Positions 1-8,737 of a stretch of 64,000 bases of DNA are shown one piece after another; position 1 is the first letter of the stretch, and the number at the start of each line of letters is the position of its first letter. Source of the DNA: Paenibacillus sp. FSL H7-0357 (lineage in GTDB: Bacteria > Bacillota > Bacilli > Paenibacillales > Paenibacillaceae). The notes beneath the pieces were generated by a model that was not told the origin of the DNA, did no database searches, and worked only from the letters and a program-made list of their open reading frames with translations. The position numbers were made by a program, and so were the translations under genes. The stretch covers positions 4,526,001-4,590,000 of the forward strand of contig NZ_CP009241.1 of NCBI RefSeq assembly GCF_000758525.1. Direction: 5' to 3'.

Positions 1-20
1 AAACTGAAGGAGGTACAAGC

Positions 21-851
21 TTGATACGCAAACTGAATGAAGCCGACCGGGAGGATTTGATGGAACTGGTAGGCAAAAATCCGGCTATCAATTTATACAT
101 TATCGGAGACGTGGAAAATTTCGGGTTCGAGCAGGATTTCATGGAGCTTTGGGGAGAAAGCGACTCCGTAGACGGGCCGTTAAAGGCGGTGATACTGCGT
201 TTCTACGGAAGTTATTTGCCATATTCAGAGGGGCCTTTTGATGCGGAGGGTTTTGCGGAACTGCTGCGCAGAAACAAAAACGCCGAAATGATCTCAGGCT
301 CTTTAGAGGTCGTGCGGACACTCAGTAAATGGTTGAATATCCGGCAGGAAAAAGAGATGCTTTTCGCCGAGCTGACAGAGATGAATGAGGAAATCCGTAC
401 AGCGGCATCCGCTCCTGTGCCCATCCAAAAAGCCACGACACAGGATGTGGATGCCATTTGTACATTGACGGATGTTATTTCAGAGTTCACCAGCAGTCCG
501 GAGGACGCGCGTAAAACCCTGCATAAAACGCTGGAAAGCGGAACCGGCCGCACCTACTTCGTGGAACAGAACGGGGAAGTAATTGCAACCGCGTCAACCG
601 CGGCGGAAAATTCGCGGTCAGCGATGATAGTCGCCGTAGCCACCCATCCGGAATACAGAGGACAAAAATTAGCTTCACGGGTAGTCGCACAGCTTTGTGC
701 CGATATTCTGGCCGAGGGAAAATCGCTATGCCTTTTCTATAACAATCCTCAAGCAGGCTTAATCTACAAAAAGCTCGGCTTCCGCGATATCGACAAATGG
801 TCCATGACTTATTTACATAAAGAAAATCAACTTACAGGCGCAGGTATATAA
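21..851 (+). CDS. GNAT family N-acetyltransferase
   Basis: Predicted acetyl-CoA-dependent N-acetyltransferase; substrate unknown. The 276-residue protein has an N-terminal region (about 1-125) without a clear acetyl-CoA site and a C-terminal GNAT domain (about 135-268). The domain carries the acetyl-CoA loop HPEYRGQKLASR at 209-220 and the usual late helix YKKLGFRD near 249-256. The two-part layout resembles GNAT proteins with a degenerate first half. The TTG start is chosen because AAGGAGG lies 7-8 bases upstream. It is convergent with the next gene, 28 bases away. The family call is firm; the substrate cannot be read from the sequence. Confidence 0.9.
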   Translation: MIRKLNEADREDLMELVGKNPAINLYIIGDVENFGFEQDFMELWGESDSVDGPLKAVILRFYGSYLPYSEGPFDAEGFAELLRRNKNAEMISGSLEVVRTLSKWLNIRQEKEMLFAELTEMNEEIRTAASAPVPIQKATTQDVDAICTLTDVISEFTSSPEDARKTLHKTLESGTGRTYFVEQNGEVIATASTAAENSRSAMIVAVATHPEYRGQKLASRVVAQLCADILAEGKSLCLFYNNPQAGLIYKKLGFRDIDKWSMTYLHKENQLTGAGI

Positions 852-879
852 GCCTCAGGGCGACAGAATTCCCAACCGA

Positions 880-2343
880 CTACCGCTGATTCCTCATGGA
901 CTCTTTCCCGGTCCACAGCGGACGGATATCCCGCGATTCATCCCAGGTCTGTTCCGCGGAGATGCAGCGGAACAGCGGTTCTACGTAAGGGGCGGCGCGC
1001 GCGTAGCCGTCCAGTGCGCGAAGCTGGGCCTGCAATGGAGCCCAGGCGGCGCGCAGCGGATCTTTGCTGCCGCTGTAATAGGCGGCATGCAGCTCTTCCC
1101 GGTCCAGCGGGCGCTGCGTCAGGTCTTCATAGCGGCTCACGATCAGGTGAGCCAGGAAGACCGCGCCTTTGGCGATGACCGGGGACACCAGGAAGCTCGG
1201 CAAGGTCCGGTATTCAAAGCCGCCATGCGGCTGAATACGGAAATCGCCGAGCACCCCGTAACGCGGACGCCGCGCCGCAGCCCGGGCGTCCTCCAGCAGC
1301 AGCAGCGGCAACGCCAGATAGTTGTCGAGCGCGCGCAGCAGCGGCGCCGTCAGCCGGACGCCGCTGAAGTGCAGGTGGCCGCCGAGGGCCCAGCCCCGCA
1401 GCGGCATGCCTCCCGCCCGCCAGCGGAGCGAGCGGTCGGATACCATCCGGTCCGCCGTGGCTGCGGCGGACATCAGCTGCGCCAGCAGTGCGCGCGGTTC
1501 CCCGCGCGGCGCAGGGCGCAGCTCGGCGACCGGGAACATGCCGCGCGTTCCCGGAGGTCCGGCGTCGCAGCCCGCGACGCCGTCTACGGGCAGGAACCGC
1601 GACGCGGGCACGACGCGGCCGGAGGTTTCCCGGAGCAGGAGAAACTCCGGGTCCATGCCCATCAGCATGCCTGGACGGCCAGGCAGCTCCCGGGCCAGGT
1701 CGCGGGCCAGCGCCAGCGACGCTGTACAGTAAGGCTCCGGCAGCGGCTTGCCGGCAGGTTCTGCGAGCGGGAGGATTTGTTCCACAAGGTATCTCCTTCC
1801 GCCCATAGCCTTTAGCCGGACTTCACCGCTGTCCAGCCCCAGGCTGTATAAAGCTCTAACAGCAATTCCCCTCACCAGTCCGGCAGTTCCGCGCCGCTCC
1901 GGGCCGGGACTGTAATGCGCCTGTTCACCGAGTATTCCGTAATCTCCGGGATTTCCAGGGTCTCCATGATCTCCATGGTTATCAATTTCACCCTCATCTA
2001 GCAAGCTAACACCGGTACCCCCGGACACACTATCTCCACCGATTGAGGTAGCTGGGCGGGAATTCCCCGCTGCAGCACTCATGGCCCGGCCGGTACCCAG
2101 TGGTGTGATCTCAAGCACTGCCAGATTGAATACCTTAACCAAGTATTGCTGTTTGTGTCTGTCCATATCAGGACCCTTCTTATATGTATGGCCATTTGCA
2201 ACAGCTATTCTTCCGGCTTGCCCTGCATCCCTCTCCAAGCGATTCCCGCCGGCAGACAGAGCAGCCTCCAGTCCACAGCGCCGCAGCCGGAGCTCTTGTT
2301 GCTCCGGAGTTAGCTGCAGGTACTCCTTTAACCCTTCATTCAC
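880..2343 (-). CDS. Putative COOH-NH2 ligase type 2 (amidoligase-like) protein
   Basis: This 487-residue protein resembles the phiEco32-like COOH.NH2 ligase family (PF14395), a glutamine-synthetase-like fold predicted to form amide bonds. Visible features are MGMDPEFLLL at about 228-237, ELRPAPRG near 275 and GGHLHFSG at 321-328, which would supply the acidic and histidine metal ligands. Between the N-terminal part (1-100) and the ligase core is a low-complexity stretch rich in Gly, Asp, His and Asn (about 117-137). The GTG start has AGGGAGGAG five bases upstream. The gene lies behind cotE in the same direction but beyond a terminator. The first half of the reverse-strand ORF is strongly GC-rich. 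The family assignment is from motif memory; the substrate is unknown. Confidence 0.7.
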   Translation of the reverse strand: MNEGLKEYLQLTPEQQELRLRRCGLEAALSAGGNRLERDAGQAGRIAVANGHTYKKGPDMDRHKQQYLVKVFNLAVLEITPLGTGRAMSAAAGNSRPATSIGGDSVSGGTGVSLLDEGEIDNHGDHGDPGNPGDYGILGEQAHYSPGPERRGTAGLVRGIAVRALYSLGLDSGEVRLKAMGGRRYLVEQILPLAEPAGKPLPEPYCTASLALARDLARELPGRPGMLMGMDPEFLLLRETSGRVVPASRFLPVDGVAGCDAGPPGTRGMFPVAELRPAPRGEPRALLAQLMSAAATADRMVSDRSLRWRAGGMPLRGWALGGHLHFSGVRLTAPLLRALDNYLALPLLLLEDARAAARRPRYGVLGDFRIQPHGGFEYRTLPSFLVSPVIAKGAVFLAHLIVSRYEDLTQRPLDREELHAAYYSGSKDPLRAAWAPLQAQLRALDGYARAAPYVEPLFRCISAEQTWDESRDIRPLWTGKESMRNQR

Positions 2344-2420
2344 GCTGGCTCCTCCCTAGTGGTTCGTTCCCCTAACTTTAGATCTTCCAGTTCTTGATGC
2401 TGAAAAATAAATAAAAAATA

Positions 2421-2442
2421 AAAAGGAGGGCATTCGCCCTCT
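2421..2442 (-). terminator. Intrinsic terminator after cotE
   Basis: A GAGGGC/GCCCTC hairpin with a four-base loop is followed, on the minus strand, by a long T-rich run (A-rich on the plus strand from about 2404). It lies about 75 bases past the cotE stop. Confidence 0.7.
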
Positions 2443-2514
2443 CGCCGCCGCCCTCACTACATATAATGGATTATAACCCACCCGATATTCAGTTGGCGGC
2501 GGCGCATTCCTTCC

Positions 2515-3072
2515 TTACAGCTCATCATCCAGGGCGTCAGGATCCAGATCATCGAAATCAAAGCTTTCACCGTCGAAATCGTAATCCTTGTCTTCCGGAT
2601 CATCCGTTTGATCAGTGACAAACACGCGAACCTTGGTCTCAGCCACCAGTTCCGCTTCGAATTCCCGCTCTACGCGAAGTGTCACACTGCCGCCGCCCGG
2701 AGAGACACCGGCTTCCACACAATTTGGTTCCTGCGTTGCCTCCGCAGAGACCTCTACCGTGGAAGCACGGTGTCTCGGATCCAGATACGACAGCGGAATG
2801 AGCTCCACGTAGGAGACCGTTTCCTTGGCTACCTCGGTCTGCTTGTTTTTGTCGTACGAATACCAGATGTTCACATCGTAAGTACCGATTACTTCGATTC
2901 CGTTTCCGGCGGCAACCGCTTCGTACTGGTGGTTAATAATCCAAGCCCCCAGAATACTTGTCGGATGATGTGGCGGAGTCACGGTATGAGTTGCGGTAGA
3001 GAACTTACGACCTTTGCCGCAAATTGCCTTCGTAATGATCTCCCTTGTTTGACGTTTATGACTTAATGACAT
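2515..3072 (-). CDS. cotE: Outer spore coat morphogenetic protein CotE
   Basis: CotE directs assembly of the outer spore coat on the mother-cell side of the forespore. The 185-residue product matches the size of Bacillus subtilis CotE (181) and shows the family pattern: an N-terminal REIITKAICGKG segment, the PxxxLG.W.INH stretch near 35-45, a beta-rich middle with WYSYDK, and a very acidic Asp/Glu-rich tail that ends in DDEL. I chose the ATG at 3072, which sits 7 bases after GGAGGAGG; an upstream in-frame start would overlap that ribosome site. A sigma-E-like -10 box is visible upstream. It marks the organism as a spore former. Confidence 0.95.
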   Translation of the reverse strand: MSLSHKRQTREIITKAICGKGRKFSTATHTVTPPHHPTSILGAWIINHQYEAVAAGNGIEVIGTYDVNIWYSYDKNKQTEVAKETVSYVELIPLSYLDPRHRASTVEVSAEATQEPNCVEAGVSPGGGSVTLRVEREFEAELVAETKVRVFVTDQTDDPEDKDYDFDGESFDFDDLDPDALDDEL

Positions 3073-3106
3073 CTTTAAACCTCCTCCATACAATCATTCA
3101 CTATCA

Positions 3107-3114
3107 AGTGTATG
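3107..3114 (-). promoter_or_regulatory. Possible sigma-E -10 element of cotE
   Basis: On the minus strand CATACACT matches the sigma-E -10 consensus (CATACAnT) 35 bases before the cotE start. The matching -35 region is weak. Known cotE genes use sigma-E and sigma-K promoters, so the inference fits but rests on one short box. Confidence 0.35.
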
Positions 3115-3237
3115 CACGTTCTGGGCATTTGTTGATTGTTAGAGTAGAAATAAATTTGGGTAAGCCCTCCATGCGCCCCGTTATAAGATTCATAGTTCAT
3201 TTTATTGCAATAATCCCCTGGTTATGAGTACATAGCA

Positions 3238-3365
3238 AAAAACGGACAGCCCACAGGCAACCGTAGACCTTCCGTCAAGTCGTAACTCCACTCCTGCTAT
3301 TGGAGCCCGTTATTCTTCTTACCAGAAAGGCAAAGACACCCGCAGCAACCGCCTGCGGGTGTCTT
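3238..3365 (-). terminator. Two tandem minus-strand terminator-like hairpins
   Basis: The first hairpin past the HD-GYP gene (3333-3365) has 13 perfect pairs (AAGACACCCGCAG with its complement) and a modest T-rich tail. The second (about 3238-3279) is an ACGGA/TCCGT hairpin followed by six Ts on the minus strand. The 3073-3376 gap otherwise holds only the cotE upstream region. Confidence 0.6.
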
Positions 3366-3376
3366 CATACGAGGTG

Positions 3377-4399
3377 TTATAACGGTATTACCCGCATAAT
3401 CCCCAAATCTCGGTGCCTGCTGAGATCAATGAAATCCTCATCAATATTAACCAATGGCCGCAGCGGATCATGCGCGAGAATCATGATGATTTTGCCTATC
3501 CGCCCATCCGAGAGCACTACTTCATTGCCTATCATTGACTGCATCAGCTTATTGATAAAGACACTGCAAATATAAGGATCAAGCTTGCCGTAGACATTAT
3601 CCTCCATCTGCCTCAAAACCTCATATAAAGGCGAGGCCTTCCGGTAGTAGCGGTCAGAAGTCATCGCATGGAAAATATCCACCACAGCAACTATTTTACT
3701 GAAATCAGTAATTCGGTGGCCCAGAACACCAAAAGGGTATCCGCTGCCATCCATGCGTTCATGATGCTGCAGCGCAACGAGTGCCTGCATATGATTGGTT
3801 CCGACCGTATCCCTGATCATCTCGTATCCGATAGTGGTATGCTTTTTCATCATCGCAAGCTCTTCTTCATTCAGGGGTCCGGGCTTGGACAGAATTTCAG
3901 CAGGTATCATAATTTTCCCGATATCATGAAGCGTTGCGGCAATGGTCAGCATACTTAGTTCTTCCGGTTTCAGCTTGAGCCACTTCCCCAGAAGTGTAGA
4001 CAAAATTCCGACTGCAACATTATGTCTGTATGTATAATCATCCTTGGACTGCAACGCAGCCAATATTCCGTAAAAATCGTTTTTCTCACTAACCCGCTGG
4101 ATAAAGGGAATGACTTCATTGCGCAGCTCAATCATGGGCAGCCGTTTGCTCTTGTTAAAACGTAGTTGCTCAAAGATACTCTCCATCGCAGACGTACACT
4201 CGTCAACCGCAATCTGATAGAAAGCTGCACTGTCCACTTGAACCACATCATGCGGCTCGAGAAAGATCTTGTGCTGACTGATCAGACGGATATGATCACT
4301 GCTTAACAAAGTCAGTGCGGGCAGAACAAACACGCCATTATGGTTGAAGAGATTCTCAACAAGCTGTTTACCGATATATTGTTCATTGCTGTTGTTCAA
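3377..4399 (-). CDS. HD-GYP domain cyclic-di-GMP phosphodiesterase
   Basis: Predicted to hydrolyse cyclic di-GMP. In the 340-residue protein the HD-GYP core runs from about 118 to 290, with H126, the HDIGK metal motif at 158-162, the HHERMDGSGYP motif at 212-222 (the extended HD-GYP signature) and a VVDIFHAMTSDR segment near 239-250. The N-terminal 110 residues have no recognised sensor domain, and no transmembrane helix is evident, so it is probably cytosolic. The start is TTG, preceded by TAGGTGAGG. It stands alone between terminators and an oppositely unrelated promoter region. The catalytic residues look intact. Confidence 0.92.
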   Translation of the reverse strand: MNNSNEQYIGKQLVENLFNHNGVFVLPALTLLSSDHIRLISQHKIFLEPHDVVQVDSAAFYQIAVDECTSAMESIFEQLRFNKSKRLPMIELRNEVIPFIQRVSEKNDFYGILAALQSKDDYTYRHNVAVGILSTLLGKWLKLKPEELSMLTIAATLHDIGKIMIPAEILSKPGPLNEEELAMMKKHTTIGYEMIRDTVGTNHMQALVALQHHERMDGSGYPFGVLGHRITDFSKIVAVVDIFHAMTSDRYYRKASPLYEVLRQMEDNVYGKLDPYICSVFINKLMQSMIGNEVVLSDGRIGKIIMILAHDPLRPLVNIDEDFIDLSRHRDLGIMRVIPL

Positions 4400-4616
4400 T
4401 AGTCCTCACCTACCTGCGCAGAAATTCACCTATGCGAACCGTCTGCAGTAATTGGAACTTTCACTGCCCCATCTTCTAATGAATAACACATTAATCCTGT
4501 TGCCTGAACAAAAACTGAACGACGGGACAATTACCAGCTCACTTTTAGTTCTTACATATCTTATCGTTATTTTACGCAGCAATGTTAATACCTCACTGAC
4601 ATTTACATTTTATAGA

Positions 4617-5606
4617 TTACGAGGGGCCACGGAAAGCGGCCGGTCGTTTCAACGGTTTGGCTTCAACCGGAACCTTATGGCGTTTGGCAATTTTCAGATA
4701 AAGTGCCAGCTCCCGGCAGAGCTGCAGAATCGCAGAACGGACCTCGAACTCTTCACGGGTTTCCGGCAGCTCCATCCGCTCGAACTCCTGCTCAAGCGCA
4801 TCCAGCAGCCGCTCCGTCCGTCCGGTGTATTCCTCTGCCAGTACATCATTAGAAAGCTGATCGAACAATTCGGCAACCATATCTCCATGCGGCAGCTGAC
4901 GGTACACCTGGGAGAGCAATTGCATCATATTCTGGATCGACTCCAGTTGCTCCTTTCGCATATAGAAATAAATATTCCAGGCCTCATCGGGATGAATCAC
5001 ATGATTTTCCATTTCCCTGGACGCAGCCGTAAGTCCCCGCTGCACGGCCTCGTTCGCGCCGATAAGCTCCTTACCGTCCCATACATAACCCGGGTCCCGC
5101 AGCGTCCTTGCCATTTGTACAAATATGATCGAAAAGTACTTGTCGACCTCCTTGCGGATACCCGCAATTACCCCGCCAGTCTGCGGCATATAGATCAGAT
5201 TGACCAGCCCCGCCGATCCCAGACCCACTACCAGCAGCTCAATCTGCTGCAGCAGAACATGAAGTGACAGCTCAGCTTGTCCGAACACGCGGAACACGAT
5301 TACCGAGCTGGTAACGATGCCCTCCTTAAAGCCCGATTTAACGATCAGCGGAAAACCGAACAGCACATACAAGCCAAGTACCCAATAATGAAAGCCCAGG
5401 GTGAAAAACAGAATACAGCCTAAAAAGAGTCCCACAAGCGAGGCTGAGAAACGCGCCATTATCGTTCGGAGACTCCTTTTACGCGTAGTTTCCACTCCGA
5501 GGATCGCAAGCAGGCCCGCGCTTTGCGCGTTGGGTATACCTATAGCTGCTGCCAGCAGAATGGACAGCAGCGTTGCCGCCGCTGTTTTGATAATTCGAAA
5601 TCCCAT
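4617..5606 (-). CDS. Aromatic acid exporter family (YqjA-like) membrane protein
   Basis: This 329-residue protein resembles the Bacillus YqjA / aromatic acid exporter (ArAE_1) family: an N-terminal membrane half (about 1-140) with four to six hydrophobic helices and a cytosolic helical C-terminal half containing PDEAWNIYFYMRKEQ. The family is related to FUSC-type transporters thought to export aromatic or amphipathic acids; the substrate here is unknown. I start it at the ATG at 5606 because AAGGAGAGG lies just upstream; the ORF stays open for another 31 codons without an RBS. It ends 90 bases before the reverse-strand ABC permease gene begins on the other side, and it is not obviously co-transcribed. 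Confidence 0.8.
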   Translation of the reverse strand: MGFRIIKTAAATLLSILLAAAIGIPNAQSAGLLAILGVETTRKRSLRTIMARFSASLVGLFLGCILFFTLGFHYWVLGLYVLFGFPLIVKSGFKEGIVTSSVIVFRVFGQAELSLHVLLQQIELLVVGLGSAGLVNLIYMPQTGGVIAGIRKEVDKYFSIIFVQMARTLRDPGYVWDGKELIGANEAVQRGLTAASREMENHVIHPDEAWNIYFYMRKEQLESIQNMMQLLSQVYRQLPHGDMVAELFDQLSNDVLAEEYTGRTERLLDALEQEFERMELPETREEFEVRSAILQLCRELALYLKIAKRHKVPVEAKPLKRPAAFRGPS

Positions 5607-5695
5607 GTAAATACCTCTCCTTGGCGTTTCATCGTTCAGGTAAAGATATAAACATGGTACAAGATTTTCTGGGGAGACACAATATGACATGTTTC

Positions 5696-6532
5696 TCACC
5701 GCCTCGACAACAACAGCTTCTCCACATAGACGACCATCTGGTACATCGCCGTAGCCACCGCTGCAATAATCAGCAGACTGGACATGACAAGAGTGAAATT
5801 GAACACCTGAAAACCATATATGATCAGATATCCAAGCCCCGACCTTGCGACTAAAAATTCACCGACAATTACACCCACCCAGGACATGCCAACGTTTACC
5901 TTCAAGGTTGAAACAACGGTAGGAAAGGATGCCGGCAGGATAACCTTAAAGAACTCCTGTACCCTGGTCGCCCCAAACGACCTGACCACCTTCACGAGAT
6001 TCGGGTCTACGCTGCAAAAGCTGTTATACACAACAAGTGTCGTAATGAGAACAGTGATGGATAAAGTAGTGATCACGATTGCGGTAAATCCGGCACCGAA
6101 CATCACGATAAAGATAGGCCCCAGCGCCACCTTAGGCATACTGTTAAACACGACCATGTACGGGTCAAGCACCGCTGATAAAAAAGGCGACCACCAGATG
6201 ATCACTGCCAGCAATGTTCCAAGCAGCGTTCCGAGTACAAAGCCAACCACGGTCTCCCCTACGGTAATCCCCAAATGCGGCCAGAGGCTTCCGCTGATCA
6301 TGTCTTCCCAGATCTGACGGAAGACCTTCGTCGGATAGCTGAACAGCAGTTCGTCAATCCAACCCAGCCGGGCTCCTGCTTCCCATAGCAGAAAAAACAG
6401 CAGCAGCAGACTGCCCCGCACGGCCATGACTCTGCTCTGCCAGCGCCGTTTTTTCTTCCTGTAATCGCTATGCTTCTGCTCCAGCCATTGTGCACGGGAA
6501 GCGGTTATTTCGCTTTGCTGACTTGATTTCAC
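5696..6532 (-). CDS. ABC transporter permease, SsuC/TauC (NitT/TauT) type
   Basis: Inner-membrane permease of a nitrate/sulfonate/taurine/pyrimidine-precursor type importer. The 278-residue protein begins with a basic cytosolic tail and then has about six hydrophobic helices; the EAA-type loop GATRVQEFFKVILPASFP lies at about 188-205. The start is GTG and overlaps the stop of the ATPase gene in a GTGA arrangement, so it is translationally coupled as the last gene of a three-gene operon (binding protein, ATPase, permease). Confidence 0.9.
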   Translation of the reverse strand: MKSSQQSEITASRAQWLEQKHSDYRKKKRRWQSRVMAVRGSLLLLFFLLWEAGARLGWIDELLFSYPTKVFRQIWEDMISGSLWPHLGITVGETVVGFVLGTLLGTLLAVIIWWSPFLSAVLDPYMVVFNSMPKVALGPIFIVMFGAGFTAIVITTLSITVLITTLVVYNSFCSVDPNLVKVVRSFGATRVQEFFKVILPASFPTVVSTLKVNVGMSWVGVIVGEFLVARSGLGYLIIYGFQVFNFTLVMSSLLIIAAVATAMYQMVVYVEKLLLSRR

Positions 6533-7308
6533 ACGTCTTCCCTCCCAGCCGACTCCATTTCCTTCCAGACTCCATGAAAAAGCTCCGCGAAACCGGGCAA
6601 GTCCCTCGCATACAGCGGGGGTGTATTGCGGATTTCCTCCGGAACGGTAAATATTTTACGTATTCTTCCCGGGTTCCGCTGCAGCAGAATCACCCTGCTG
6701 CTGACGGCGATTGCCTCTGACAGATCATGGGTAACCAGAACCGCCGTGGTTCCGCGGCGGCGCAGTGTCTCCGATACCAGATCCTCGAGCTGCAGCTTGA
6801 TCTGATAATCAAGCGCAGAGAACGGCTCATCCAGCAACAGCAGCCCCGGGTCGGTGGCCAGTGTCCGTACCAGTGCCACACGCTGGCGCATGCCGCCGGA
6901 CAGCTGTGACGGATAGGCTTGCTCCTTGCCCTCCAGCCCCATATCCTTCAGCAGCTCCAGCGTCTTTTGACGTGTGTTTTCGTTCAGATTTCCGGTGAGC
7001 TCCAGTCCAAGTAGCGCGTTGTCCAGGATCGTCCGCCATGGAAAAAGGTAATCTTGCTGGAGCATATACCCTACCTCCGGGGAGGGTCCCTTGAGACTAT
7101 GTCCGTTAACGAACACTTTGCCGCGGGATGGACTGAGCAGCCCGGCAATGATCGACAGCAGTGTCGTCTTGCCGCAGCCGCTAGGCCCGACGAGACTGAC
7201 GAACTCCCCTTGTTCAACACTGAGGCTGAGGTCCTCAATGGCCAGAGAAGCCTCGCGGTCACCCAGATAGGCATGCGTCACTTCCTCCAATTGCACTACT
7301 GGCAGCAT
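6529..7308 (-). CDS. ABC transporter ATP-binding protein, SsuB/TauB type
   Basis: ATPase subunit of the same importer. The 259-residue protein has Walker A GPSGCGKTT (about 42-50), signature LSGGMRQR (about 141-148), Walker B LLLLDEP (about 161-167) and the switch histidine in LVTHD (near 195). It follows the binding-protein gene by 43 bases and overlaps the permease start by four. All catalytic motifs are intact. The substrate is set by the binding protein. Confidence 0.93.
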   Translation of the reverse strand: MLPVVQLEEVTHAYLGDREASLAIEDLSLSVEQGEFVSLVGPSGCGKTTLLSIIAGLLSPSRGKVFVNGHSLKGPSPEVGYMLQQDYLFPWRTILDNALLGLELTGNLNENTRQKTLELLKDMGLEGKEQAYPSQLSGGMRQRVALVRTLATDPGLLLLDEPFSALDYQIKLQLEDLVSETLRRRGTTAVLVTHDLSEAIAVSSRVILLQRNPGRIRKIFTVPEEIRNTPPLYARDLPGFAELFHGVWKEMESAGREDV

Positions 7309-7351
7309 ATCAGCCCCTCCTAACCCTTAATCAATTTGACGAAGACAACGC

Positions 7352-8359
7352 CTACTTGACGTTGTCTTTCGCTTTTTCCGCAAAGCTGTTGTTCACAATT
7401 TTCTCCGCCGGAACCCGCTCTTTCAGCTCTCCGGCATTATCCATCACATCCAGCAGATTGTTCCACTCTTCGTTGTCCACGACCGGATCCACGGCATAGG
7501 TGTCCTGCTCTTTATAGCGCTTGATCGCGGAGATCACAATCTCACGCTCCGTTTTATCAAAATACGGAAGTACCGCATCGGCAATCTCTTCCGGACTATG
7601 CTCTTTCACCCATAGCTGTGCACGCTGGATTGCATTGGTAAATTTTTGCATTGTATCAGTATTTTTTTTGATATAACTCCCCTTGGACATAAAAGCCGTA
7701 TAAGGAAGATAACCGCTCTCCACCCCAAAGGATGCCACCACCTGGCCCCGGTCTTCACTCTCAAAAATGGAAGCCTGCGGCTCAAACAGCTGTACATAAT
7801 CACCTGTCCCGGAGGCGAAGGCACCGGCAATATTGGCGAAGTCGATATTTTGAATCAGCGTGAGATCCTTTTCGGCATCAATCCCTTTGTTAAACAAAGT
7901 AAAGGCACCCGCCATTTGCGGCATTCCCCCTTTTCTTTGTCCGAGGAAGGTCGACCCCTTTACTTTATCCCAGTTAAAGTCCGCATCCGGTTTGCGGGCG
8001 AACAGGAATGTACCGTCCCGCTGGGTCAGCTGGGCAAAAGTGATAACGGGATCATCCGCTCCCTGCTGATAGACGTAAATTGAAGTTTCTGGACCAACAA
8101 GCGCCACGTCAATGGCTCCTGAGAGCAGTGCAGTCATTGTTTTGTCACCGCCGGGTATGGTCTGAAGCTCAACATCCAGCCCTTCTTCCTTGAAGAAGTT
8201 CTGGGATAATGCCACATATTCGGGCGCATAAAAGACGGATCGGGTGACTTCGCCGATCTTCACTTTTACCGCAGCCGAGTCTCCGCCGCAGCCGGCGAGC
8301 ACTGAAAAACACAAGGCGAGAATCATGAGCGACAGCGACAGCTTTTTCTTGTTTTTCAT
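7352..8359 (-). CDS. ABC transporter substrate-binding lipoprotein, SsuA/NMT1-THI5 type
   Basis: Extracytoplasmic lipoprotein that should capture the substrate for the importer encoded downstream. Its 335 residues start with a lipoprotein signal peptide ending in the lipobox LAGC (Cys near 24), followed by a bilobal NMT1/THI5-like domain with YVALSQNFFKEEGLDVEL near 49-66 and DVALVGPE near 84. The family includes binding proteins for sulfonates, taurine and pyrimidine precursors of thiamine. I see no thiamine-pyrophosphate riboswitch in front, so a thiamine role is not supported. It is the first gene of the three-gene operon. Confidence 0.9.
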   Translation of the reverse strand: MKNKKKLSLSLMILALCFSVLAGCGGDSAAVKVKIGEVTRSVFYAPEYVALSQNFFKEEGLDVELQTIPGGDKTMTALLSGAIDVALVGPETSIYVYQQGADDPVITFAQLTQRDGTFLFARKPDADFNWDKVKGSTFLGQRKGGMPQMAGAFTLFNKGIDAEKDLTLIQNIDFANIAGAFASGTGDYVQLFEPQASIFESEDRGQVVASFGVESGYLPYTAFMSKGSYIKKNTDTMQKFTNAIQRAQLWVKEHSPEEIADAVLPYFDKTEREIVISAIKRYKEQDTYAVDPVVDNEEWNNLLDVMDNAGELKERVPAEKIVNNSFAEKAKDNVK

Positions 8360-8737
8360 TCTTCATTCTCCTTTCTTCCCGGGTCTTTTGCCCTTGCTTG
8401 CAGCATATGCGAATGCCTACGAAAAGGTTAAAGAGTATGTGTAGTATCGTTTGCGCTTCATTATAGAACTTCAAAGTGAAAGAACTGGCGAATATTTCGG
8501 TTCCTTGTATGAAATTATTTTAATGAAAGTACGATTTTCCGCATAAACACGAGATATCAGAAGAATACAAACAATAATCAATGATATATCACTATAAATC
8601 TTCATAAATCGCTTAATTCGTTAATTTTTCGTTTGTGCAAACGTTTTACCAAAATCATGCATTCGACTAAGATATCAATAAAGCGCTTATCACATCAACA
8701 TACTAATGAAGCTATTTATTGGAGGGGTCCGCAACAG
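8360..8737. other. Intergenic region between two divergent genes
   Basis: An AT-rich 378-bp divergent spacer. It holds the minus-strand ribosome site of the binding-protein gene. On the plus side, two short inverted motifs with a central CG, GCAAACGTTT near 8637-8646 and AAGCGCTT near 8681-8688, resemble half-matched catabolite (cre) or other LacI-family operators in front of the amylase remnant. Neither is a full consensus match. Confidence 0.35.

Noticed and set aside
1087..1815. Long plus-strand ORFs inside the amidoligase gene
   Set aside because: They are Arg/Gln/Ala-rich antisense shadows of a GC-rich coding region and lack ribosome sites.
8360..8470. Thiamine-pyrophosphate riboswitch before the NMT1/THI5-like importer
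   Set aside because: None of the conserved thi-box segments could be found on the minus strand upstream of the binding-protein gene.
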